The notes beneath the pieces are model-generated. The model saw only the letters and a program-made list of their open reading frames with translations, did no database searches and was not told where the DNA came from. A stretch of 43,727 nucleotides of DNA from Amycolatopsis sp. CA-126428. Lineage in GTDB: Bacteria; Actinomycetota; Actinomycetes; Mycobacteriales; Pseudonocardiaceae. The translations under genes and the position numbers were made by a program. The stretch spans positions 1 to 43,727 of the forward strand of contig NZ_PPHF01000162.1 of the NCBI RefSeq assembly GCF_002904335.1, read 5' to 3'. This document shows, one piece after another, positions 16,147 through 24,297 of this stretch. How positions within the stretch are numbered: the first letter of the stretch is position 1; every line of letters starts with the position of its first letter.

Positions 16147-16258
16147 GGGCGTGCTCCCTTCGGTTCCGGGCCCTGCGGAGCTGCCCGAACACCAGAAAGG
16201 GTGGCCGCTGCGCGATTCCCCATTCCGAGGGCATCGGCGAGTAGCTCGCACGGGGGGG

Positions 16259-16330
16259 CAGCTCGCCGCCGTGCGCCGTGACCCGTTCGCGCAGCCCGGC
16301 CAGCCCGCGCCCGCCGGCGAGCTCCCGCCG
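16259..16330 (-). pseudogene. Histidine kinase ATPase-domain fragment
   Basis: The minus strand reads RRELAGGRGLAGLRERVTAH then GGEL, the G2-box end of the HATPase domain of NarL-partner histidine kinases. Nothing else of a kinase continues in this frame on either side. It lies in the opposite orientation to the adjacent kinase tail and response regulator. Confidence 0.65.
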
Positions 16331-16352
16331 GACCCCCACCGACGCGGGTGTC

Positions 16353-16409
16353 CGGCCGGACCGCCGGTTCCGGCTGCGCGCGGTCGTCCCGATCGCCGGT
16401 GGCGCATGA
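16353..16409 (+). pseudogene. Histidine kinase extreme C-terminus
   Basis: The plus strand reads RFRLRAVVPIAGGA then a stop at 16407-16409, overlapping the response regulator ATG as ATGA. This resembles the last strand (F-x-V/L-x-A-x-x-P) of a NarL-type sensor kinase, and the ATGA overlap is the usual kinase-regulator junction. The rest of the kinase is missing or inverted. Confidence 0.55.
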
Positions 16410-16882
16410 CCATCCGCGTGCTGGTCTGCGAAGACCACGAACTCGTCCGCGCGGGCTACGTCACGGTCTTCGGGGCGCAGCCGGACTACGAAGCCTTGCG
16501 CGCCGGGGCGAGCGGGTTCCTGCTCAAGGACTCCCCGGTGATCGAGCTGGTGAACGGGATCCGCACGGTCGCCCGGGGCGAGTCGCTGCTGGCGCCGGCC
16601 GTGACCCGGAACCGCATCGGGCGCTTCGCCTCCCGCGTCCGGCCGGCCGCCACCGAGCCGGACGGCCAGGCACTGGCCGTCCTGTCACCCCGGAAGCGCG
16701 AGGTGCTGCGGTTGATCGCGGCCGGCCTGGCGAACACGGAGATCGCCGAGGAACTGGGGCTCGGCTTCGAAACGGTGAAGACCTGCGTTTCCGGCATTCT
16801 GGCCAAACTGGACCTGCGGGACCGGGTCCAAGCGGTCGTGTTCGCCTACCGGACCGGCTTCGCCCCCAGTGCCGAGCCGTGA
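16406..16882 (+). CDS. NarL/FixJ response regulator with deleted receiver core
   Basis: A 158-residue protein; the family is normally about 215-220. Residues 1-27 are the receiver start with the acidic pair (VLVCEDHELVRAGYVTVFGA). It then jumps from QPD directly to YEALRAGASGFLLKDSP, which is the receiver end with the conserved Lys. The middle, with the phosphoacceptor Asp and the Thr/Ser switch, is gone in frame. The LuxR HTH is intact at about residues 90-150: LSPRKREVLRLIAAGLANTE, IAEELGLGFETVKT. It could bind DNA but cannot be phosphorylated normally. It may be a pseudogene or a constitutive variant. Confidence 0.85.
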   Translation: MTIRVLVCEDHELVRAGYVTVFGAQPDYEALRAGASGFLLKDSPVIELVNGIRTVARGESLLAPAVTRNRIGRFASRVRPAATEPDGQALAVLSPRKREVLRLIAAGLANTEIAEELGLGFETVKTCVSGILAKLDLRDRVQAVVFAYRTGFAPSAEP

Positions 16883-16897
16883 TCCCGCGGGCGGCTG

Positions 16898-17182
16898 CTA
16901 CGCCGGCGGGTCGGCGATCCGGCCGAGCACGTCCGGGTCGTCGGGGTCGTCGAACCAGTAGCCGTTTTCCCCGAGGTAGCGGAACTGGACGGCGACGCCG
17001 GCGGCCACTTCGACACTGACGGAGCGGCGTCCGATGGTGCGGGGTTGCAGGTGGTGCTGGCCGGGAGTCCAGTCGTTGAACGAACCCACCACGCTGACGC
17101 GGCCGGGCGGCTCGTCGGTGGGCAGGCTGAAGACGATGCGCTTCGCGCCGCTTCCGTCGCGGCCTCGGCAGATCTTGATCAC
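16898..17182 (-). CDS. Stand-alone glycogen-binding (CBM48/AMPK-type) domain protein
   Basis: A 94-residue cytoplasmic protein consisting of one immunoglobulin-like early-set domain. The features are RIVFSLPTDEPPGRVSVVGS, then FNDWTPGQHHL (the FNxW carbohydrate-binding core) and FRYLGENGYWFDDPDDPD. These match isoamylase N-terminal and AMPK glycogen-binding domains. GTG 17182 is the start. No catalytic partner is adjacent; the gene converges on the truncated response regulator with a 15-base gap. It probably binds alpha-glucan or serves as an adaptor; there is no signal peptide. Confidence 0.85.
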   Translation of the reverse strand: MIKICRGRDGSGAKRIVFSLPTDEPPGRVSVVGSFNDWTPGQHHLQPRTIGRRSVSVEVAAGVAVQFRYLGENGYWFDDPDDPDVLGRIADPPA

Positions 17183-17421
17183 TCCGCGGTAGCCCTCTCA
17201 GTGTGTCTGTCGGAGTCCGGGCGCTCGACGCTGAGCGCGTCCATGATGCCATCCCGCCGTCGCCGATCACCCCCGCCGACACGGTGATCACTCGATCGAT
17301 CGGCCGCCGCCGCGACGCGGTACCACCTCGCCTGCGGGGGGCCCCTGCTGCCGACATCCGGACGGGTGAACCCGAAGACTCAGCCCGGCCGGAATCGGCG
17401 CGCCGGACCGTCCGAAGGGGC

Positions 17422-17455
17422 CGGCTTCGGTGGGTGGGGTCACCCACCGAAGCCG
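17422..17455 (-). terminator. Hairpin terminator after the RHS toxin-immunity operon
   Basis: Arms CGGCTTCGGTGGGTG (17422-17436) and 17441-17455 pair perfectly over 15 bp around the loop GGGT. It begins 10 bases past the stop of the minus-strand immunity gene. The flanking 17183-17421 shows no gene. Confidence 0.85.
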
Positions 17456-17465
17456 CTCCGTCGAT

Positions 17466-17750
17466 TCACGGCTCCTCGGCAAGTCCGGCTTCAGCGAGCA
17501 GGCCGTCGATGTCGAAACTCCTGAGCGAGTCCCGGCTCAACCCGTCCTGAGCTATCCGCTCGCCCAGTACTGCGTGAACCGCCTCGCGCGTCGGCTCACG
17601 CACCAGGACTTTGGCCAGGTCTTCGGCCCAATCGTCGTACTCGGTGGGAGCGAACTGACGATCCTCGCCCACGCCGTAGACATCCCATCTCCACAGGTAG
17701 TCCACAGCGATGCGCTGCAGCCGCTTCCATCGTTCGAGCTGTGGCTTCAT
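17466..17750 (-). CDS. Putative immunity protein to the RHS toxin
   Basis: A 94-residue, acidic, Trp-rich protein of no family I recognise (KPQLERWKRLQRIAVDYLWR, then DRQFAPTEYDDWAEDLAKVL). ATG 17750 overlaps the stop of the 2095-residue RHS toxin as ATGA, the tight coupling typical of toxin-immunity pairs. The frame is open 13 codons further upstream but that would lie inside the toxin. No signal peptide or membrane segment is present, so it would act in the cytoplasm, binding the C-terminal toxin domain. The role is inferred from position, size and charge. A hairpin terminator follows. Confidence 0.65.
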   Translation of the reverse strand: MKPQLERWKRLQRIAVDYLWRWDVYGVGEDRQFAPTEYDDWAEDLAKVLVREPTREAVHAVLGERIAQDGLSRDSLRSFDIDGLLAEAGLAEEP

Positions 17751-20700
17751 CGGCGAGGCATCCGCCTTCCTGCTCGTCCCTTCGGCCAAGCCGAAACGAC
17801 CTTGCCCCGTTGGTTGACCACCACGACCGCGTGCTTGCCGTGGTAGGCCGAGGTTCTCCGCTCGAGGTTCGTGACGGCCTTGCGGGGGTTTCGGACCGTG
17901 TCGAGGATCGCCCGCGGGTTGACGCCGCCGTCGCCACGAGAACCCATCACGCGCTGCAACCCGTGTTTCGTGTAACCCGTGATGACACCGCCGACACGCA
18001 CCTTACGTGCCTGCGCCACATGCCTCACCACGCGCACCGAGCGGGCGACCTTCACCGCCGCGCCGATGTAGCGGGAGGCTCCTCCGGTGATCGCGCCCAT
18101 GGCGTACTGCGCGGCAGCGCCCCAGTTGCCCTGGACGGCGTTGCCGACCGCGGCCACACCGCTCGCGATCGCGCCGATCGGACCGGGAATCCACGACGCC
18201 ACCTCGGCGACCTTCGTCACGACGTTGACGGCGGCCTTGAGCCACCCCCACATGCTGCCGTCGAGGTCCGTCGCGTTGATCGGATCGCCGACCACGTAGT
18301 CGTAGTCGTTCGCCGAGCCGCCCTCGACCGGGTCGACCGAGAGGAACCGGCCCAGCAGCGGGCTGTACGGGCGGGCACCCATCTGCACCAGGGACAGCGC
18401 ACCGGTGTGCTCGTAGGGCCGCTGGTACTGGCCGAGCCACCCGTAGTCCATCGAGCCCGGCGAGTTGTCCGGCACGTTCTGGGTGTCGACCGCACCCGAA
18501 GCGGCCAGCGGCCGGCCGTACGGGTCGAACGTGCGCAGCTCACCGGCTCGGCGGCCGGCCGCGTCGGTGGACAGCACCAGGTCGCCGCGCACCGACGGGT
18601 GGTCGAACGACGGGGTGAACGCCCCGTCCGAACCCACCTTCGACGTGTAGAGGACCCCGCCCGGGAGCGTCAGCGAGAGCGTGGTGAGCCGGCCGGCCGC
18701 GTTCACCGTGAGGTCGGCACTGTCCCCGTCACCGGTGTAGCCGTAGCGCACGACGGTGTTGTTGTCGCAGTTGCGCGGGTCGCGCCGGACGATCCGGTTG
18801 GTCGCGTCACGCGTGTAGGCGATGTCCGCCGCACCGGCACCGGTGGTCTTCGCGCCGATGTTGCGGTCGGAGCCGTCCCACGCCAGCGTTGTCGTGCTGC
18901 CGTCGGCCGCGGCCCAGCCCGTCGTGTTGCCGTCCGCGTCGTAGGTGAACCCGGACAGGGCGGTGGCGCCCTCGGTGGCCAGCAGCCGGTCCGCCGCGTC
19001 GTAGCAGTAGCGGGTTTCGGCGGTGCCGGCGGGAGTTTCGTCGAGCAGCCGCACCCGGTTCGTGTTCAGCCCGGCATTCGCCTGAGTGCCCGCGGGGCAG
19101 GTCGCCGACGCCGCCGAGGTGAAGTCGTAGGTGTAGTGGTGGCCGGCCACGTAGGCCTCGGTCAGCCGGCCGAGCCCGTCGTAGACGTAGTTGGGCGCGT
19201 TCGGACGGGCGTCGGTCCCGGCCAGGGACTCGTCGACGATCGTGCCCGCCGCCGTGCGGCCGACCTTCGAGACGACGTCCTGCCCGTCACTCGTCTTCCA
19301 TCCCAGCGACAGGAGCCGGGCGCCGTTGTCCTTGGCGATCGAGGCCAGTGAAGAGCCGTTTCCGTAGGTGACCGACGCGAGCTCGCCCGCACCGTCGTAG
19401 CCGACCGTCGCGAGCAGCTGGTCCCCCAGCTTCTCGGTCACGACCCGGCCCGCGTCGTCGTACGTGAACGACACCGTGCGCGGCGTGTCCGCGGCGTCCG
19501 GCGGGGTCACCGTGGACGACGTGACCCGGCCGGCCTGGTCGTAGCTCGTGCCGGTGCGCACGCCGTTGACGTCGGTGTAGGCGACGACGCGCCCGAGCAG
19601 GTCGACGACCGTGGTGACGGTGCCCTTGTCGTCGCCGACGGTCGAGGTGAGGGGGTCACCGCCGACCGCGTAGTCGTGCGTCACGGTCCGGGCCGGCGCG
19701 TCCTTGCTCGCCGGCACCTTCTCCTGCACCGGCCGGTCCCGGCTGTCGTAGCCGGTACAGGTCCAGTCACCGCCGGTCGCCTCGGCGACGACCCGCCCGG
19801 AGGCGTCGTAGACCTGCTCGTCGACGCGCGCCGGACCGGCTGCGGGCGTCGTGGACGTGACCAGCTTCGGCATCCCGCCCTGGTTGACCGCCGTGCTGCC
19901 CGGGACACACGGGTTGACGCGGCTTTCCGCGTCGCCGTAGTAGGCGTAGCCGGTCTTCGCGCCGGTCGGCATGGTCTTGCCGGTCTTGCGCAGGTAGCCC
20001 GTTCCCGGGGTTTCGTACGAAACCGACCCCGCGACCTTCAGCCCGGCCGGGTTCGCCGAACCGGACGTCGCCAGCCCGTAGGCCGGATCGAGGCCGTTCT
20101 CGCCGAACTTGGTGGTGCCGGCCTTGTCCGCGACCCCGTCGGACTCCGACGCCGTGGTCGAGGTCTTCAGTCCGTAACGCGGTCGCAGCTGCGTGCCGGG
20201 CACCGGCTGCTGGGTGCCGGACGGCGTCGTCCAGTGCAGCTCCAGCTGAGCGGTCAGGTCGAATTCGTAGTAATCGATCCGAATCCGCTTCGCCTGTCCC
20301 GCGGCATCCGCGTGCACGACGCCCTGACGCCACTTCGGCGTCGTGTTGATCCAGTCGTCGATCACCAGCTGGTCGTCGACCCACACTCGCACGCCGTCGT
20401 CGGCCAGCAGCCGCAGCGTGTAGTCCCCGGCCGCCGGGAAGACGATGTCACCCGTGGCGCGGAGCGAGAAGTGGTCCGCGGGCAGGCCGGTGCCCGGCGC
20501 GTCGCTGTTCCAGTTCTTCACGAACGAGCCGTCGGCCGTGGCGAGCCCGGTCGTGTAGGTCTTCGGTGCACCGGAGAGCTTGTCGTTGTCGTACCACGCC
20601 ACGGCCAGGCCGTTGATGCCCTCGTCGTAACCGTTGTGGCCGTGTGCCATGCCTCCGGAGCACGTTCCGTTCGGCAGCTGCCCGGTGAAGCACGACGCGG

Positions 20701-23700
20701 GCGCCGGTCCGTAGGAGTCGACCGGACGGTCGGCGTAGTCGTACACCGTCGTGGACTTGCGGCCCGCCGGATCCGTCGTGGACAGCGACAGGTCCTTGGG
20801 ACCCCACTCCTGCGCGGAGACGCGGCCCGCGCTGTCCGTTGTGGACAGGGTGCGGTCGGCGTCGTCGTAGCTGACCTTGCTGGCGAACCCGACGGCGGGC
20901 GAGAGCCCGGCGGTGTCGACATAGGTCGTGCGGTTGGCCGGGTCATAGCGGTAACCGGTGCCCTCGCGAGGCTTGCCGATCGCGGGGACCGCCGAGCTGA
21001 CGTTGGTCACCTTCGGCTTGGCGCCGGTGTCGTAGGTGACGCTCGCGGTGAGATCGCCCTCGTTGGCCTTGCGGTTGGCCGGGTCCGCGGCGATCCAGTC
21101 GTTGGCGAGGCTGCCGCGTTGCCCGGCGAGCAGGCCGGCGGCGTTGTAGCCGTAGTCGGTGATCTCCGAGCCCGGGTCTTCGATCCGGCCCAGCTGGCCA
21201 CCGACGTACCAAAGCCGGGTTTCGGTGCCGTCCCAGTAGCTGATGCGGCACAGCATCTGCGACGGCGGCAACGCCTGGGCGCCGGGCGGTGGGGTGACGC
21301 CGCCGTAGCAGTCGTCGCCGGCGCGGTTGTAGTGCAGGACGTGCGAACGCGCGGAGACCGGATCCTTGATCTCGCGCAGCCGCGACGGCGCGCCGTCGTA
21401 GACGTACTGCAGCGCCGCGGGCTTCCGCGAATCCGTGCTGGCCGTCTGGCTCTCGAGCTTGCCGTCGGCCCGGAAGACGAACACGTCGCCACCGTCGGTC
21501 AAGGTGACCTTGCCACCGGCATCGAGCGCGAGAACACCGTCTTCGTCCTGCGGCGGTGTGTAGCCACCGGCGCTCTTCTTCGTCCAGGTGTGCTTGGCGC
21601 CGGACGCGTCGGTCAGCACGATGTTCTGGTCGGTGACCTTGGCTTCGGTGTAGCTCGAGCCGTCGCCGTCGAGGTCGGCCGACAGGGTCCAGCCCTGCGG
21701 CAGGACCGGCAGGTCGGAGGTGTAGAGCCAGTCGGCGGGGACGATCTGCGGGGCGACGGTGGTGTTGTCGGTGGTGCGGACGAACAGCCGCATCTTGGCC
21801 GCGCCGGTGGCTTCGGCGTTCTCGACCTTGATCGGCACCCGCTGCCCGGCGGTCAGCGCGACGCCGGTCGCCTGGGTCCAGTTCAGGTCGCTGGCGGTGT
21901 TGACCTCGTAGACCTTGGCGCCGTTGAGCCACACGGTGCCGCCGTCGTCGTGCACCCCGGCGAACTGGTAGGTGCCGGCGACCGGGGCCTGGAAGAACCC
22001 TTCCCAGCGCGCGACGAACCAGTCCGCGGGCAGCGCCGGCGCGAACGGCGAGTCGGTGCCCCAGTCGACGTTGACCTGCGGCTCGGTCCGCACCAGGACC
22101 GGCTGCTGCGCGTCGTTGATGATCCCGTTGTGGGAGAGGTCGGCGAAGTAGGACGCCTTGAGCCCCTTGTTCTCCACCTGCTGCGAGTTGTAGGTGAACG
22201 ACAGGCCGGCATTGCCGCCGACGGTCACGAACGACGGAGTCTGTTCTGCGGTGGAGACGTTGCCGTTGGCCAGGTTGACCGTCACCGGGCCGGCGTCATC
22301 GGTCGGGGACGGGCCGTGGTCACCGATGCGCTGGTCGATCTTGAAGTGCCCGATCCAGGTCGGGGTGATCGTGGTGGCGCCGCTGTAGGTCATCGCCTGC
22401 CAGGTGTAGGCGACGCCGTCCTGCAGGATCCCGGCCGGCACCGTCCAGGTCGGCGTGGTCAGGCAGCCGGACTCGACCACGACACCGGACTTCGCGTCGG
22501 CGCCGGTGGCGATGCGGAAGCAGTACTTGACGGCCTCGCCGTCCGGGTCGGTGACCGGCTTGACCGACAGGGCCGGGGTCAGCGACGTCGACACCGTGCC
22601 GTCGGCCGGGCCCACCAGCGTCGTGGCCGGAGCCGGCGATCCCGTGTCGACGGTGAGGGTCGCGTTCAGGTTCTTGTACGTCCAGGTGCCCGGGTTCTCG
22701 GCGCCGATCATCATGAAGAAGACCGAGCCGTCGCGGGCGTTGACGCGGTCGCGGATGAACCCGGTCAGGCCTTCGCCGACGAAACTGCCGACGTCGCCGA
22801 CCAGCGCGCTGGTCATGTAGCCGCCGACGCCGTTGTAGTTGAACGCCGAGGCGTGGTAGAGGTTCGCGTTCCACGTCTTCAGCGAGCCGGCGACGCTGGT
22901 GTTGCGGGTCAGGTCCATCCGCGCGCCGACCACGGTCTTGCCGAACAGCGGCGAGTAGTCCATGTGGAAGACGCTGCGGTTGTAGGTGTCACCGTTGGCC
23001 TGGCTGTTGCCGATCCGCAGACCGCAGGCGTCGCAGACGGTGCCGTCGGAACGGTAGGAGTGCGACTCGGTGACGCCGTAGGTGAACGTCGGGTCGACGA
23101 ACACCGGGTACACGCGCTTCGGGTCGCGCAACCAGTTCGGGTCGACCGCGACGGTCAGCCACCAGTCCGCGCCGGCCTGGTCGAGGGTGTAGACACCACC
23201 GGTCATCGCCGGGGCGGTCTCGCCGCGGCCCGCGGAGTCCCACGTCTCGATCGGCGGCAGCACAATCTTCGCCGCACCCGCCTTGTCGGCCAGCGTGACT
23301 GAGCCGTTCTTCTCCAGCTTCGGCGTCAGGTCACCGGTGGTGAGCTTGAACTTCCACGAGGATCGGCCGTCGGCGGGCGGGCGCTTGAGCTTGATCGTCT
23401 CCTTCACCGCGCCCGGCGTGACCTCGTAGTCCAGGTCGGTCCCGGCCGCGACCTCGGGGTAGGTGACCGAATCACCCTGCACCGCGGCGGTCGCCGGGGC
23501 GGCCTGATCGAGGGCCAGACCCGCGGTGTGGCCGCCGGATTCGACCTGCAGCACCGCGGCGTCGTCAGCCTTCGTGGCCAGCGAGGGACTCAGGGGGTGG
23601 TGGTCGGCGTCGGCGCGCTTGGTCGCCGGGTCGGTGGCCAGGGTGGTCTGGACCGGCTGCCACCGGCCGTTCTCGTCCTGCACGTTCAGCGGCTGGTTCG

Positions 23701-24034
23701 ACTGCCGCACCGAATGCGTGCCGTCGACGTTGACGTACTCGGTGACGAACATCGACCGCGACACCGGCGTCGACCGCTGCGGATCGAAGTGCGTTCCCGC
23801 GCCGCCGTCCAACCGGCTCGACGCGGCGAAATCCGCCTTCGACGGCGCCTGCGGCACGACGGGAGCCGGCGCGGCCGACGACAGCAGCCCGACGTCGCGC
23901 GGATCGATCGGCTTCGGCGCGGCCGGCGGAGTCGCGACGGCTTCGGCACTGCCGACGACGAGAGTCATCGTCAGGGCGAGCACGATCGCTCTGACCCAGC
24001 GAATCAGATGGACAGGACGCGACAACCGCAGCAC
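17747..24034 (-). CDS. Secreted RHS/YD-repeat polymorphic toxin with PA14 domains
   Basis: A 2095-residue secreted protein. GTG 24034 with GGAGGAACTGGC upstream gives a Sec signal (IVLALTMTLVVGSAEAVA). Residues 60-600 form an actinobacterial YD-protein N-terminal region (FVTEYVNVDGTHSVRQS). A PA14-like domain lies at about 620-770 (VHDDGGTVWLNGAKVYE) and a second at about 1140-1290 (LLADDGVRVWVDDQLVIDDW). YD repeats (TSYDQAGRVTSST, FTYDADGNTTGW) surround the second. The RHS core end GRFLSVDPVEGGSANDYDYV lies near 1896. The last 170 residues are variable: a helical linker, then YTKHGLQRVMGSRGDGGVNP to GKHAVVVVNQRGKVVSAWPK. This tail resembles BECR-fold (colicin E5-like) RNase tips, judged by eye only. 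The immunity gene overlaps its stop. Confidence 0.88.
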   Translation of the reverse strand: MLRLSRPVHLIRWVRAIVLALTMTLVVGSAEAVATPPAAPKPIDPRDVGLLSSAAPAPVVPQAPSKADFAASSRLDGGAGTHFDPQRSTPVSRSMFVTEYVNVDGTHSVRQSNQPLNVQDENGRWQPVQTTLATDPATKRADADHHPLSPSLATKADDAAVLQVESGGHTAGLALDQAAPATAAVQGDSVTYPEVAAGTDLDYEVTPGAVKETIKLKRPPADGRSSWKFKLTTGDLTPKLEKNGSVTLADKAGAAKIVLPPIETWDSAGRGETAPAMTGGVYTLDQAGADWWLTVAVDPNWLRDPKRVYPVFVDPTFTYGVTESHSYRSDGTVCDACGLRIGNSQANGDTYNRSVFHMDYSPLFGKTVVGARMDLTRNTSVAGSLKTWNANLYHASAFNYNGVGGYMTSALVGDVGSFVGEGLTGFIRDRVNARDGSVFFMMIGAENPGTWTYKNLNATLTVDTGSPAPATTLVGPADGTVSTSLTPALSVKPVTDPDGEAVKYCFRIATGADAKSGVVVESGCLTTPTWTVPAGILQDGVAYTWQAMTYSGATTITPTWIGHFKIDQRIGDHGPSPTDDAGPVTVNLANGNVSTAEQTPSFVTVGGNAGLSFTYNSQQVENKGLKASYFADLSHNGIINDAQQPVLVRTEPQVNVDWGTDSPFAPALPADWFVARWEGFFQAPVAGTYQFAGVHDDGGTVWLNGAKVYEVNTASDLNWTQATGVALTAGQRVPIKVENAEATGAAKMRLFVRTTDNTTVAPQIVPADWLYTSDLPVLPQGWTLSADLDGDGSSYTEAKVTDQNIVLTDASGAKHTWTKKSAGGYTPPQDEDGVLALDAGGKVTLTDGGDVFVFRADGKLESQTASTDSRKPAALQYVYDGAPSRLREIKDPVSARSHVLHYNRAGDDCYGGVTPPPGAQALPPSQMLCRISYWDGTETRLWYVGGQLGRIEDPGSEITDYGYNAAGLLAGQRGSLANDWIAADPANRKANEGDLTASVTYDTGAKPKVTNVSSAVPAIGKPREGTGYRYDPANRTTYVDTAGLSPAVGFASKVSYDDADRTLSTTDSAGRVSAQEWGPKDLSLSTTDPAGRKSTTVYDYADRPVDSYGPAPASCFTGQLPNGTCSGGMAHGHNGYDEGINGLAVAWYDNDKLSGAPKTYTTGLATADGSFVKNWNSDAPGTGLPADHFSLRATGDIVFPAAGDYTLRLLADDGVRVWVDDQLVIDDWINTTPKWRQGVVHADAAGQAKRIRIDYYEFDLTAQLELHWTTPSGTQQPVPGTQLRPRYGLKTSTTASESDGVADKAGTTKFGENGLDPAYGLATSGSANPAGLKVAGSVSYETPGTGYLRKTGKTMPTGAKTGYAYYGDAESRVNPCVPGSTAVNQGGMPKLVTSTTPAAGPARVDEQVYDASGRVVAEATGGDWTCTGYDSRDRPVQEKVPASKDAPARTVTHDYAVGGDPLTSTVGDDKGTVTTVVDLLGRVVAYTDVNGVRTGTSYDQAGRVTSSTVTPPDAADTPRTVSFTYDDAGRVVTEKLGDQLLATVGYDGAGELASVTYGNGSSLASIAKDNGARLLSLGWKTSDGQDVVSKVGRTAAGTIVDESLAGTDARPNAPNYVYDGLGRLTEAYVAGHHYTYDFTSAASATCPAGTQANAGLNTNRVRLLDETPAGTAETRYCYDAADRLLATEGATALSGFTYDADGNTTGWAAADGSTTTLAWDGSDRNIGAKTTGAGAADIAYTRDATNRIVRRDPRNCDNNTVVRYGYTGDGDSADLTVNAAGRLTTLSLTLPGGVLYTSKVGSDGAFTPSFDHPSVRGDLVLSTDAAGRRAGELRTFDPYGRPLAASGAVDTQNVPDNSPGSMDYGWLGQYQRPYEHTGALSLVQMGARPYSPLLGRFLSVDPVEGGSANDYDYVVGDPINATDLDGSMWGWLKAAVNVVTKVAEVASWIPGPIGAIASGVAAVGNAVQGNWGAAAQYAMGAITGGASRYIGAAVKVARSVRVVRHVAQARKVRVGGVITGYTKHGLQRVMGSRGDGGVNPRAILDTVRNPRKAVTNLERRTSAYHGKHAVVVVNQRGKVVSAWPKGRAGRRMPRR

Positions 24035-24297
24035 GCCAGTTCCTCCCCCGGCGACCCGGCATCCGCCACGGCCGCCCCCAATGGCCCGCGGAGCACGACT
24101 GCCGCCGCGGGATACTGCCCGGCACTCCGCGCACGTCGTGCCCGGCTCGCCCGGGGGTCGGGAATTCTCGTCCCTCGCCCGCACCCTGCATCGGCCGAAC
24201 CTCACACGCTCGTTACACCATCGCGTGAGAGGAAGCACACAGTTGCCAGCCGACCGCAGATCAGGTAAACGCCCTGGTCACACGCCCAGCACCGGGT

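Noticed and set aside
19676..23302. A 1208-codon open frame on the plus strand opposite the RHS toxin gene
   Set aside because: It is an antisense shadow caused by very high G+C and repeated codons; its translation is low-complexity Arg/Gly/Val with no domain, while the minus strand has clear YD repeats, PA14-like domains and a signal peptide.
24035..24297. Search for an immunity gene to the toxin-44 protein
   Set aside because: No frame of useful length with a start and ribosome site is present; the only frames overlap the toxin gene and look like shadows.
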